Assembly: GCF_029852145.1 (NCBI RefSeq)
Contig: NC_079971.1
Span: 2,728,001 to 2,792,000, forward strand
Length of the DNA: 64,000 nt
Source of the DNA: Microplitis mediator
Lineage: Eukaryota; Arthropoda; Insecta; Hymenoptera; Braconidae
Direction of reading: 5' to 3'
Position 1 is the first letter of the stretch; each line of letters opens with the position of its first letter. The notes beneath the pieces are model-generated. The model was not told the DNA's origin, did no database searches, and was given only the letters and a program-made list of their open reading frames with translations. Of this stretch, positions 11,976 to 24,687 are shown in pieces. The position numbers and the translations under genes are program-made.

Positions 11976-12350
11976 ATGGCTTTAACTACTCTGTATAACA
12001 GCATTGGTTATCGTTCAGAAGCGTTAAGAATACAAAGTTATTCGCAATGGCCTGACCCAACGGTATCTCCAGAAAAACTAGCAAATGCCGGTTTCTATTA
12101 TACGGGAGAAGGTGATAGTGTTAAATGTTTTGAGTGTGGTATAGTAATATGTCATTGGCTTCAAACCGACAACCCCGTGAGCGATCATAGGCGCTGGCAA
12201 TCAAATTGTCGTTTTATTCGCAACGTGCCTTGTGGTAATGTGCCAAAAGACGTGGATCTCAGTACAGTGTCGCCCGTAGAGCAAAACACATATCGGCCAC
12301 GTTACGGTGATGAGTTTAGACCTGGAGCCGTACCGTATTCAAGTGGCTAA
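11976..12350 (+). CDS. Single-BIR, IAP-like protein
   Basis: 124 residues with one baculovirus IAP repeat. The sequence shows RIQSYSQWP, then LANAGFYYTGEGD, CFEC (C51, C54), H71 and C78, the standard zinc pattern CxxC-x16-H-x6-C. There is no RING finger and no second BIR. The C-terminal 45 residues are unstructured and Pro/Arg-containing. BIR proteins of viruses and hosts bind caspases or pro-apoptotic peptides, so an anti-apoptotic role during element activity is plausible but unproven. The gene starts 15 bases after the ATPase stop. It was probably captured from a host IAP gene; no intron remains. Confidence 0.85.
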   Translation: MALTTLYNSIGYRSEALRIQSYSQWPDPTVSPEKLANAGFYYTGEGDSVKCFECGIVICHWLQTDNPVSDHRRWQSNCRFIRNVPCGNVPKDVDLSTVSPVEQNTYRPRYGDEFRPGAVPYSSG

Positions 12351-12392
12351 AGCAATATACACCGTAATATTACAAACAATAGTCGAATCGTA

Positions 12393-12731
12393 ATGGCAAA
12401 GAAGTTACCTCTCGGGAAAAAAAAATTAGTTGTATTACAGGCTATATGCTCTATGCCTAAAGAACAGAGACAAGCGGTTTTACGTAAGGCCGATACTGCG
12501 TTAATAAGGTGTATTTGTGAGTGTGCTTTAAACATCTTACAAGGTACTGTTGATTTGAAACAACAAGAAAAACAAAAATTAAAACGTCACGCGCAAGTTT
12601 TGAGAAAATTAGCTTCACCTAACAGTAATCTGCAACAGAAAAAGAAAATAATTGTTCAAAAAGGTGGTTTTTTACCACTTTTTTTAGCACCTATACTCGG
12701 CACCTTATTATCCAATCTTATATCTAATTAA
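12393..12731 (+). CDS. Small basic Polinton protein with hydrophobic C-terminus
   Basis: 112 residues starting MAKKLPLGKKKLVVL. A central helical segment (ADTALIRCICECALNIL) is followed by a Lys-rich helix and a hydrophobic C-terminus beginning GGFLPLFLAPILGTLL. I cannot name it. Basic plus membrane-active character would suit a minor virion or membrane-lytic protein. The stop codon lies one base before the next ATG. Confidence 0.65.
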   Translation: MAKKLPLGKKKLVVLQAICSMPKEQRQAVLRKADTALIRCICECALNILQGTVDLKQQEKQKLKRHAQVLRKLASPNSNLQQKKKIIVQKGGFLPLFLAPILGTLLSNLISN

Positions 12732-12732
12732 A

Positions 12733-13562
12733 ATGGAGTATGCACGTAAAATGGTACTGGTTCCTGAAAAAACAGTTATTACCGCCGATACTGTAACAAG
12801 TGCGAGTGAAAATTTAGCGGATGTGTCTACACCGAAAAAGCAAAGTATACAAACTACAGGAACAACTTTATCGAGGCTGGATAGTGAAATGTATCGGATA
12901 CTATACTCTGATACATATCCAGACGATCGCGCAAAATGGTCTGCTTATTCACAAGTGTTAGAAAAGTATTTAAGACTAATAGACGCTGACAAATTTGAAC
13001 CGATCAGTGAAAATAGTTTATATCATCATAGTAAAAGACCCCTTATTGAAAAAACCGGTGATAAGGATTTTTCAGCTATTAATAGTACAATTATTGAAAG
13101 TGTGCCGTCTAAATTTCAAAATAAAGCGAAATTATTGCTAAAGAAGTTACAAAAGCTACCTGATGATGTTATATCATGGGATTCTAATGGTTTAGTAACT
13201 ATCAATAATGAGCCAATAATAGAGTCAAATATTATTGATCTTATAAATCACGCTATGCGACACAGGAAAAATACCCACGCTATTGGTCAACGTCAGTTTT
13301 CCAGGATTCTTCGTACAACACATGTACCTCGTGAATACATAGGAAATCATAATTTATTTCATTCCCGTGATATATCTGCATCAACCCCAAGGAATTCATT
13401 ACGACAGTCCTCTAATAATAAAATTACGGAAGAAAGTAGCTCCAGCATTGAAGATAATATCAACAACACAATATTAAATAAAACTCAGTTACGTTTAGAC
13501 ACGTCTTCTGAATACACACCAGACTCGGATAATCAACACGGGAAAGGTGTTTCACAATGCAA
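12733..13562 (+). CDS. Conserved-type Polinton protein upstream of integrase, cut by the gap
   Basis: This is the first copy of the protein complete at 24688-25557. It runs open from MEYARKMVLVPEK to the 100-N assembly gap at 13563, so about 277 residues are present here. See the complete copy for the description. The break is an assembly boundary and not a mutation. Confidence 0.7.
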
Positions 13563-13662
13563 NNNNNNNNNNNNNNNNNNNNNNNNNNNNNNNNNNNNNN
13601 NNNNNNNNNNNNNNNNNNNNNNNNNNNNNNNNNNNNNNNNNNNNNNNNNNNNNNNNNNNNNN
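13563..13662. other. Assembly gap of 100 N
   Basis: Exactly 100 Ns, the usual placeholder for a gap of unknown size. It falls inside the gene at 12733 and separates the two copies of the Polinton left half. Confidence 0.99.
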
Positions 13663-13758
13663 CAATGAAAAAAAAAATTATACGCCTTTTTGGTTTTACA
13701 CGAAAAAAAATTTACGAATTTTCATTATGCTGTCCACCAAACTTCAAACAGGAAGTTA
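13663..13758. other. Unassigned sequence after the gap
   Basis: AT-rich sequence that does not match what follows the same point in the second copy (25518 onward). It therefore is not the continuation of the first Polinton copy and probably represents a different genomic flank. Confidence 0.6.
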
Positions 13759-13938
13759 GTCGTCAAAAAATTATTATGCTACACTATAAAAAATATTATA
13801 CTCTTAAAACTTTTATTAATAAATTATTATTAAAATTGTAACGAATATTATGGGTCTTAATTAGGAATTATACTAGAAAATAAGAAATTCCTAGAAGCTC
13901 ACAATAGTTATAGTGCAGCATAATAATTTTTTGACGAC
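13759..13938. mobile_element. 180-bp element with 31-bp inverted repeats abutting the Polinton end
   Basis: GTCGTCAAAAAATTATTATG and the following 11 bases at 13759-13789 recur inverted at 13908-13938 with one mismatch. The centre is AT-rich and non-coding. Its last base directly abuts the second Polinton left terminus at 13939. Confidence 0.7.
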
Positions 13939-14048
13939 AGTAGTAGTATTGCCACTATAGCGGACCCCACTCCAAAGTGGAGGGGATATCGCGCGGCGGT
14001 GGGAGATAGCTGTGCCCGCTCGCGCAGATTTAAATTTAAATTTAAGCA
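13939..14048. repeat. Polinton left terminal repeat, second copy
   Basis: Starts AGTAGTAGTATTGCC, one trinucleotide shorter than at 1981. An AAT microsatellite follows to about 14326, as in the first copy. Confidence 0.85.
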
Positions 14049-14102
14049 ATTATAATAATAATAAAAATAATAATAACAACAACAATAATAATAATAATAA
14101 CG

Positions 14103-14329
<227 letters not shown>

Positions 14330-14369
14330 CATGTTAATGTAGATTTTAATAGTCAACTTTTATTTTGCT

Positions 14370-14783
14370 TTATAAATCGTACAATTCAGCAGACAATTCT
14401 ATTACAGAATCCACATCGCCTGTGTATAGATATGGTGCATTGTAGGTCTCGTACGATATTCTGGCCTTTATGTAGCGGGCAATGCGAACATCGTGAATTC
14501 TCTCGATTGTGTTTACCAGATTTTCTAAAGCTATCGGTAAGCGGGCCTCTGTGATAACTGTTATCTCGTCCACCATGTCCAGCATCTCTAAGAGGTGGTA
14601 CTCGTTGGAACAGGTCAAACGATACAAAATGTCAGCTACCTTACGTGTCACCTTAAAACAATAATCAATCACACACCCACTATTTTGGCACACTTAAAAT
14701 AAATTTTAAATATTTTAACTTACAGGTCGAGGTAAATTTTGCATACGCCTAATAAAATAACGATTTCCCGTGAACACCGGCAT
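14370..14783 (-). CDS. Small spliced Polinton protein, second copy
   Basis: Identical to the gene at 2415-2828. Exons are 14783-14724 and 14651-14370 with a 72-bp phase-0 intron. Function is not recognised. Confidence 0.6.
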
Positions 14784-15532
<749 letters not shown>

Positions 15533-15850
15533 TTAAGAAGATTCTTTTGATATAAATTCAAATTTACAGTATTGCGTACCAATGTAAAATATGTATAGTT
15601 TATTGGCCATAGCAGCGGTGTTCATTAACTCAATCTGCTCAGGGTTTTCCATCAAAATTTTGGCTGTTCTTGTAGGTAGGAAAATGTTGTTTTCGTCGTT
15701 TAAAGAAGCCACCACGGTTTTACATTTAGCGTTGTCCACCAAGCGAATTGATGAAACCTTGTATTCCTTGTTTTCCTCTAAATCAGTCATTTTTATGGTT
15801 GGTAAAATGTGATTCAAACGGCTAACGGCATTGATTCTTGATAGATCCAT
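15533..15850 (-). CDS. 105-aa possibly OB-fold-like protein, second copy
   Basis: Identical to 3578-3895. The start at MDLSRINAV is preceded by the same TTTTCAG acceptor; the TATA box corresponds to 16043-16051 on the minus strand. Confidence 0.6.
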   Translation of the reverse strand: MDLSRINAVSRLNHILPTIKMTDLEENKEYKVSSIRLVDNAKCKTVVASLNDENNIFLPTRTAKILMENPEQIELMNTAAMANKLYIFYIGTQYCKFEFISKESS

Positions 15851-16125
15851 TGTAAATATCTGAAAAGTATTAATTACGACCCCCATAAATTATGGTATTT
15901 TTAAAAATAACACAAATAATTGATGTTTGCAGTCATACAAACCTTTGTAGTTCAACGTAATTAAACAATTATTATTATACTAGTTTATAATAAACAGTGT
16001 TAAGACTCTTTTAGTAATACAGTAGTGCGGTAACAGATGCGTCTTTATATACAGACCCAAGCCCCCACAAAACTGTCAGATTTTATCTGATCAACATTTA
16101 GAAATATGTAATTATGCTATACAAG

Positions 16126-16810
16126 CGTTTTTATTTTGTTATAAATAATATAATTTTTATTATTATTAACTTATTTTGCTTAGCTACTATTTTTCAGTAA
16201 CAAAAACACTGAAATTGCTAGACAGCCTAAAATATTGAATAAAAACAACGTTAAATAACATTTAAGATATCCAATTTCCTTGTACGCTTTTAAAACACTC
16301 ACAATGAACTATACACGTAGATAACACAATTTCACGTGTTTTGTGTAATATTAATATTTAATTTCGCTACAACAACGTTTTCATTTTGTTATAAAAAATA
16401 TAATTTTATATAATTAACTTATTTTGCTCACCTTATATTTTCCAGTAACAAAAACACTGAAAATGCTAGACAGCCAAAAATATTGAATAAAACAATGTTA
16501 ATCAACATTTAAGCTATCCAATTTCATTATACGCTTTTAAAATGCTCACCATGAACTTTACACTTAGATAACTTATTTTCACGTGTTTTGTCTAACACTA
16601 ATATTTAATTCCGCTACAATAACGTTTTCATTTTGTTATAAATAATATAATTTTATATTATTATTAACTTATTTTGTTTAGATAGTATTTTTTCAGTAAC
16701 AAAAACATTAATAATAGGACTAGGCTAAAAAGTATTAAATAAAAACATTGTTAATTAATATTTAAAATATCCAAATTACACTTATGCTCTTGGTCATCTT
16801 ATATTTACCG
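16126..16810. repeat. Three tandem ~250-bp repeats, second copy
   Basis: Same array as 4171-4855, unit starts at 16126, 16376 and 16623. Confidence 0.75.
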
Positions 16811-17151
16811 AATGAAAGTTTCAGTGTATTATTTACTAAAACTAAAAACAGTATGCATGCACCAATTAATGTTAAAATATGTAAATAAATCATAAATTAA
16901 AATAGGTTTCCACGCTGCTCATTTAATAATATAATTTTTAAATAAAAAACGTATATATATATATATATATATACACATACAAGTATATCATAGCTATTGC
17001 ACTATGGTAGTCTGCAAAGCGAAGCATCAGCAGAAAATATGTTGTTTAACTTATGTTTGTACTATCTTGTCATTTTACATTCGTACATGACAGAGTAAAC
17101 TAAGGTCTAAAGAACTATTAATAACAACGTAAACGTGTGATTAATTTTAAA

Positions 17152-20100
17152 ATGACATCAATCAATAAATACCTCTATGATGAGCTTATACAATTAGTGG
17201 TGTTTATACGTAATAATAAGCCTGAATTAACAGTGGCGTTTCCGGACGACCGTTTAAAAGTATGGCAATATCTTTCAGAAGAAACAGTGTTATTGTTATT
17301 AAAACGTATCATTTTATTTACGCCTGCCGGTATAATAAGTGATGCTTATGAAAATGGTTTGATTTTTTCAAGTGCTAAAATTATGCATACTGTGTGTGGT
17401 TGTTTAAGAAATAGTAAAAGAAAGGGGGCTAAAAGGCTTTCTAAATTGATGACTGCTTATGGTATGTACGGCTATACATTTGAATATCACAAATTTTAAT
17501 AATTAGTTTAGCTGTTTTAAAAACCATTGTGTTGAATGTTTATCTTTATATTATAGACCAACATTGTAAAGAAGATGTTTTAGCTGCTCTTTCTAATAAT
17601 GACAACAACGCCATAAATAATAATGATGACGATGCAAAAGCTGTTGAATCGTCTACTGCTGCATCCTGTACTGCTCCTTCTTCTTTCAACATAGAGGTGC
17701 GTTAGAATGGTATTTTAACATGCCCGAATGATTTAAATTATTTTACAACAAATTTTTATAGCCTCAACCCTCCACTTCTTACCAACAACGCGAAGATGAC
17801 GGTAATTGGCTCGAGTGTTCGAAAAAAACCTTTTCAGTAATACTACCCCACGAAATAAAGGATCAGGCTGGTTGGGTACACGTTGACCGAGGAAACCACA
17901 TATCTGTTGAATATATTCCGGAGATAATAGACAGCGATAATGATGGTGATGATGACAATGACACTCTTTCTGTTTTATCATGCGATACATGCAATGCTGA
18001 AAATGAAAATGAAATGGAAAATGAGGATATTGACTCTCTTGCACAATTAATACCTGAAGAAGATGAATTTTATATGAAAAATTTCGGTATTGGTGAACAA
18101 ACAAGCCACGAAGAGCAAGAATATAGACTTCGCGTAATAGCTGAAGCCCGTATGGATGTCTCTTCTGATTCTAAAACGGAGAATAGTGAACCTCAATCCT
18201 TAATAGGTAAATTAAATTTTTAAACTGATACCCTATTTCATTAGACCAATATCTATTATTTCCGTAGATTTTGTTAACGCATACCTTAACGCCGATCATG
18301 TAGAAGAATAAATTTTAAAACAAGTAAGCCAAACAGGTATTTTGATTTTTATAGTTAAAGATGTATTTATAATATTTTTACAGGCGATCAACGAGGCGGT
18401 GTTTTAACCAGAAGGGCACGTTTGAAAATCCAAGCAGCTAATCAACAAGCACTCTCACAACGTTCTGAAGAGAATAATTTTTGGAGTGTTGAGCCACCAG
18501 GCCAGCGTTTTATTATTGAAAAAGAACACTCTAAACATTTTAAAAAATTCGGCGCAAAAGGGGTGGAGAGCGTTATTCGTATCTTACAACCACCTACAAA
18601 TACCAATAAAGTTCAATGGCTTGAAGGTGGTTTGAGAGACATTATAACGCATATTACCTCGAAATGTAGAGGTCATGATTATGTGGGGTTTACAATCAAC
18701 AGCGATAAATTCACGTCAGGACCCGTATGGTCTCGTTTTAAGCAAGCTAACGCATATACGCCTGACGATCTAGGCTTATTACTAAGTAACGTAGCACAAA
18801 GTGCCGGTACTATCACAACAGACGATCAATTAGTCATTACAGTCTCTACTGTAGATGGTATTGAAGGCACAGGTCGAAAACTTTTAACGCATCAATATAT
18901 TTACAAAAAATCTATAATTCCTATCAATAATAACGATAATTTATGTTTACCGCGGTCATTAGTAGTTGGTCGGGCCTACGTTGAAAGAGGTGAAATACGT
19001 ACAGGTACGTTACATCGGAAATGGAAATCAATCACCGATAATAGATGTACCCTACAAAAAAAGGAAGCGTTGTCTTTGGTTCATAAAGCGGGTGTTAAAA
19101 TTTCTAGTAAGGGTTGTGGTATCGAACACGTCTTTACTTTTCAAAAATATTTTGAGCGGTCGGGTATAGCTATTGTAATTTATGAATTTTTAACTCTAGG
19201 TAAAGGTGACAAACCTATATTTGACGGGCGCGAAACTGTTCAATTAACTTTTGGCTGTATACAACATGTTATATATATATTATACTACGAAGATTCACAA
19301 CATTTTCAACCAATTGTAAATTTAACAGGGGCTATAGGTAGTAAAATGTTTTGTAATTTATGTAATATAGGTTATACAAGGGGTTCAGAACATAGATGTT
19401 CTAAAAGATGCCCTCGTTGTAAACAAATACCTGTTTGTAATTATGTATGTAAACGCATTTGTACATTATGCAATAGGTGGTTTTCAAATAACAAATGTTT
19501 TGAAAACCACCTTGTTAAGGGTTCTAGTAATTTACGAGGGAAAAGTAAAGATACCAGCGTCTGTGAAACAGTAAAAATCTGTACTGTATGCTGCCGTCTA
19601 ACACGTTTGGGCAGTGCAAATCCTCACGAATGTAATATCGTATTTTGTAGAGTATGTAACAGTAAAAGACCTATTAATCACTATTGTTATATGTCACCAT
19701 TAATGGTAAAAAAGTTACCAAAAGTTGTGTTTTTATTTTATGATTTTGAGACACAGCAGCATAACCTCGTTAAAGGCTCTCGTGATACATATTTTCACAT
19801 TCCTAATTTATGTGTCGTACAAAAAACATGTTCTTATTGTTGTGATGATAAAGATGTTTCAGATATTTGCAATTTTTGTGGTCAACGTGAATTCCTTTTT
19901 GATAAAAATCCTGTTGAAGAACTTATTAAGTTATCATTACAAACTTATAACGGTTTTACAAAAGTAATTTGTATTGCACACAATGCTGGTAGCTTCGACG
20001 GACAGTTTATTTTACGGTGTATGTTAGAACGTAACAAAGCTCGTTTACCTAAATTAATACTAAACGGTACTAAAATTATCGTGATGACTCTGGGGAATAC

Positions 20101-22366
20101 TATATTTTTAGATAGCTTAAATTATTTGCACATGCCCTTACGTAACTTACCTAAAACTTTCGGATTTGCTGGAGAAATAGAAAAAGGGTTTTTTCCACAC
20201 TTTTTTAATACACCTGAAAATGTAAATTATATAGGCCCTATGCCTGATATAAAATATTATGCGCCGGATACAATGCTCAACACCGAGCGTGATTGTTTCG
20301 TGGCATGGTATAATGAAAAAAAACAAGCAAATTATATTTTCAATTTCCAACAAGAGTTCAAGTTTTACTGCCAAACAGACGTTACGGTTTTACGCCGAGC
20401 TTGTATGTCGTTTCGGGAATTGTTTATAAAATGCGGTAATGTTTGCCCGTTTGCTGAATGCACCACAATAGCATCAACAGTTTCAAAAATATTTAGACGA
20501 AATTTTCTTAAGCCTGATACGATAGCTATTTTACCGCCTAATGGGTGTTATAGGTGGCGGTCAACACAATCTATTAAAGCTATTTCATGGCTGATATTAA
20601 AAGAATACGAACTAGGTTGTCAAATTATCAATGCCGCACGTTGCAAAGAATATCGTTTAGAAGGGGGTATAGCTGTTGACGGTTATTATGTAGATAGTAA
20701 AACTAATGAGCGCATCGTCTTACAGTTTCATGGATGTTTTTGGCATGGATGTTTATCGTGTTATCGGGTGAATCGTGATAAAGAATTAGGTAAAGGCGAT
20801 ACTATGGATGAGCGATACGAGAATACTTTAGCAACTTCCGAAAAAATCAGTCGTTTAGGTTATAAATTAATAGAAATATGGGAGTGTGAATATGATAAAC
20901 TTTTGTTGAGAGATCCAGAAAAAGCTAGCTTTTTACGGTCACACCCTTTGCTTGATAAACACCCTTTGAATCCTCGTGATGCTTTTTTCGGGGGTCGCAC
21001 TGAAAATTTTATACAGTTATACGATGCCGAAGAAGGAGAAAAAATAAAATATGTTGATGTTTGCTCACTTTATCCGTATATTTGTAAGACAGGTAAATTT
21101 CCTATAGGTCACCCTAAAATTTTTACGGGTGATGAATGCTTGCAACTTATTAAAGAGAATAAGGATCTATCTGATATCGAGGGTCTTGTAAAATGCACAA
21201 TTTTGGCTCCACGCGACCTTTATCATCCCGTATTACCATGTAAACTTCATAATAGGCTTATCTTTGCCTTGTGTTATACATGCGCTTTATCTTTAAATCA
21301 ACATGATTGTGATCACGATGAGGATAGCCTTAGAGCGTTTACAGGCACATGGGTAGTTGATGAAATACGTAAAGCAATAAGTAAAGGATATATTATCATT
21401 AAAGTACATGAGATATGGCAGTATGAAATAGCGCAACATAATCCGGAAAAGGGGTCAGAGGGTTTATTTACTGATGATATAAATATGTTTTTGAAAATTA
21501 AAACAGAATCAAGCGGGTACCCTAAAGATTGTATTACTGAGCAAGAAAAAGATGCTTATATTGCTGAATATGAAAAAGCTGAAGGTGTAAAACTAGACAA
21601 AGAAAAAATTACGAAAAATGAGGGCTTACGAGCTGTAGCTAAATTGAGTTTGAATTCATTATGGGGAAAATTTGGACAACGGGAAAATTTACCACAAACT
21701 GAAATTATCACTACTAGAGCCCGATTAATGGAGATGTTAACAGATAGTCAGATTGAAATCACGGGGTTTCTACCGGTAAATGATAAAACAATATATCTAA
21801 ATTATATAAATTGCGCGGATAGTGTAACAGCTTCACCTACAACGAATGTTGTTATAGCTGCGTATACAACAGCCCAAGCTCGCCTAAAGTTATATAGTTA
21901 TTTAGAAAACTTGGGTGAACGTGTATTATATTGCGATACAGATTCTTGTATTTACATTTCTAAAGATAATCAATACGAACCCCCAACAGGTAAATTCTTA
22001 GGCGATTTAACCGATGAGCTAGAATCTTATGGACCTGGTAGTTATATATCATCATTCGTAACAGGCGGTCCTAAATTTTATGCATACATCGTCCGTAAAA
22101 CAGATGACAGTACTAGCGAGGTGTGCAAAGTTAAAGGGATAACGTTAAATTTTGAAAACAGTCAAAAAATCAATTATAATACAATCAGGTCTTTTATATT
22201 AGGTGATAATACTGAACCTATTATAGTTAAGTTTGACGCTATAAGACGTACGCTTTTTCATGATGTAGTAACGCGTAAAGAATCAAAGACAACAAAGCTA
22301 CAATATAAAAAGCGTAGGCTTACTAATGAACATCGGTCTTTACCATTTGGTTATTTAACGTTATAA
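17152..22366 (+). CDS. pPolB: Protein-primed DNA polymerase, second copy
   Basis: Identical to 5197-10411. Inferred exons are 17152-17461, 17557-17696, 17762-18206 and 18384-22366. This is the polymerase copy contiguous with the integrase and capsid genes, so if the duplication is artefactual this is the one to keep. Confidence 0.9.
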
Positions 22367-22713
22367 GCAATATGATAAAATAATTATAAATATATATAGT
22401 CTGTTTGAAATTTGATATATTATTTCTATATTAAGTATTATGTATGTATATGTATATGAAAATGTATTAGTTTTGTATATTTTATAAATAAACGTATATA
22501 AAAATGTGTTGAAGTTTTCGTATACTTTATGAATAAATAAATGTGTGGCATCAGCAGTAAAATATTTTTATAATTTACTTTGTATTGGTAATTATGGTTC
22601 AACCTATATAAGTTTTTAGATCAAAAAATATTTTACTCAGTTGTGTTTCATGATTACTCGTTATTCAGTATTTATAAAGACAATAGTTAAAAGTATAATA
22701 ACTTTATAAAGTA
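22367..22713 (+). promoter_or_regulatory. Polymerase 3' end and next promoter, second copy
   Basis: Same signals as 10412-10758: AATAAA, GCATCAGCAG (22548-22557), TATATAAG (22605-22612) and TCAGTTGTG (22637). Confidence 0.6.
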
Positions 22714-23229
22714 ATGGATATTGTTATTGATGTTCAAGGACTATTTGATAATTATGACAACTTTTGTGTAAAGGAAATTAGTGTGGTTAGTATTGACACA
22801 GTTATACAGGATCACTGGGTAATAAAATCACCTTTTCCGTATAATAAACTAACAATAGAGGCTAAACGGAAAAATGATTTTATCACGCGTAATGTACACG
22901 GCATAAAATGGTGTAACGGCTCCGTTATTTTTTCGAAAATCGTGTCTATTTTAACCTGTTACTCTGAAAAAGCGCGGTTTATTTATGTACGTGGACAAAT
23001 CAAAACAAAATATCTCGAGCAGATATTAAAAAGAGAAATAATAAATTTAGAAGAGGATGCTGCTGAATGTCCAAACTTTAATTTTTTAAAAAAAAATACT
23101 AAAACACAGTGTTCTCTACATCATTCTCTAAAGCAGTGTTGTACAGCTAAAAATTGGAACTGTTCTTTAAATCAAGCTGTAAGTTTACGTAATTGGATTA
23201 TCGAAGAGCGCTCAAAACCCTTCATATAA
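22714..23229 (+). CDS. RNase H-fold-like protein, copy A, second copy
   Basis: Identical to 10759-11274. It is a paralogue of the gene at 29339-30064. Confidence 0.6.
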   Translation: MDIVIDVQGLFDNYDNFCVKEISVVSIDTVIQDHWVIKSPFPYNKLTIEAKRKNDFITRNVHGIKWCNGSVIFSKIVSILTCYSEKARFIYVRGQIKTKYLEQILKREIINLEEDAAECPNFNFLKKNTKTQCSLHHSLKQCCTAKNWNCSLNQAVSLRNWIIEERSKPFI

Positions 23230-23273
23230 ATTTTAAATATCACTACCACAACATCCCAGCCATAATCTGTGTA

Positions 23274-23915
23274 ATGGACCCTTGCTGGAAACATCCATGG
23301 ACTTCAATTATTTGCGGTCCAACCGGTTGTGGCAAAACAGTTTTCGTAAAAAAATTTATGCAATACTTACAACAAATGAGCGATACTAAATTTTCAAGAA
23401 TAATATTTTACTATGCTGAGTGGCAACCAACATATAAAGAATATCCTAACTTTGAAAAAATTGAATTTCGTGAAGGTTTACCTAATAATAACGATTATAG
23501 TTCTGATAATAATGCTAAATTAATTATTATTGATGATCTGATGCGTGAAGCCGGAAATAATACCGTTGTTGATCTTTTTACGAAAGGTAGTCATCATAAA
23601 AATATTAGTGTAATATTTATTACGCAAAATATATTCCATCAAGGCCGTGGTCAGAGAGATATTTCATTAAATTCAAACTATTTAGTGATTTTTAAAAATC
23701 CTAGAGATCGGTCACAAATACAACATTTAGCACGACAAGTGTGTCCAGAAAATCCTCTTTTTTTGCAAGAAATATATTATGATGCTACAGTTAAACCGCA
23801 CGGCTATCTTCTATTTGATTTGAAACAGGCAACACCTGAAAATTTTCGTTTCCGAACGTGTATTTTTCCTGATGATAAATATCAGATTGTATATGTTCCT
23901 AAAAAAACTAAATAA
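23274..23915 (+). CDS. DNA-packaging ATPase, second copy
   Basis: Identical to 11319-11960, with Walker A GPTGCGKT and Walker B LIIIDD intact. Confidence 0.9.
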   Translation: MDPCWKHPWTSIICGPTGCGKTVFVKKFMQYLQQMSDTKFSRIIFYYAEWQPTYKEYPNFEKIEFREGLPNNNDYSSDNNAKLIIIDDLMREAGNNTVVDLFTKGSHHKNISVIFITQNIFHQGRGQRDISLNSNYLVIFKNPRDRSQIQHLARQVCPENPLFLQEIYYDATVKPHGYLLFDLKQATPENFRFRTCIFPDDKYQIVYVPKKTK

Positions 23916-23930
23916 GTAATAATTTGTATA

Positions 23931-24305
23931 ATGGCTTTAACTACTCTGTATAACAGCATTGGTTATCGTTCAGAAGCGTTAAGAATACAAAGTTATTCGC
24001 AATGGCCTGACCCAACGGTATCTCCAGAAAAACTAGCAAATGCCGGTTTCTATTATACGGGAGAAGGTGATAGTGTTAAATGTTTTGAGTGTGGTATAGT
24101 AATATGTCATTGGCTTCAAACCGACAACCCCGTGAGCGATCATAGGCGCTGGCAATCAAATTGTCGTTTTATTCGCAACGTGCCTTGTGGTAATGTGCCA
24201 AAAGACGTGGATCTCAGTACAGTGTCGCCCGTAGAGCAAAACACATATCGGCCACGTTACGGTGATGAGTTTAGACCTGGAGCCGTACCGTATTCAAGTG
24301 GCTAA
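23931..24305 (+). CDS. Single-BIR, IAP-like protein, second copy
   Basis: Identical to 11976-12350, with all four zinc ligands present. Confidence 0.85.
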   Translation: MALTTLYNSIGYRSEALRIQSYSQWPDPTVSPEKLANAGFYYTGEGDSVKCFECGIVICHWLQTDNPVSDHRRWQSNCRFIRNVPCGNVPKDVDLSTVSPVEQNTYRPRYGDEFRPGAVPYSSG

Positions 24306-24347
24306 AGCAATATACACCGTAATATTACAAACAATAGTCGAATCGTA

Positions 24348-24686
24348 ATGGCAAAGAAGTTACCTCTCGGGAAAAAAAAATTAGTTGTATTACAGGCTAT
24401 ATGCTCTATGCCTAAAGAACAGAGACAAGCGGTTTTACGTAAGGCCGATACTGCGTTAATAAGGTGTATTTGTGAGTGTGCTTTAAACATCTTACAAGGT
24501 ACTGTTGATTTGAAACAACAAGAAAAACAAAAATTAAAACGTCACGCGCAAGTTTTGAGAAAATTAGCTTCACCTAACAGTAATCTGCAACAGAAAAAGA
24601 AAATAATTGTTCAAAAAGGTGGTTTTTTACCACTTTTTTTAGCACCTATACTCGGCACCTTATTATCCAATCTTATATCTAATTAA
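24348..24686 (+). CDS. Small basic Polinton protein, second copy
   Basis: Identical to 12393-12731. In this copy it is followed directly by the full downstream block. Confidence 0.65.
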   Translation: MAKKLPLGKKKLVVLQAICSMPKEQRQAVLRKADTALIRCICECALNILQGTVDLKQQEKQKLKRHAQVLRKLASPNSNLQQKKKIIVQKGGFLPLFLAPILGTLLSNLISN

Positions 24687-24687
24687 A

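Noticed and set aside
13547..13841. Open frames crossing the N gap
   Set aside because: They depend on undetermined bases and join unrelated sequences.
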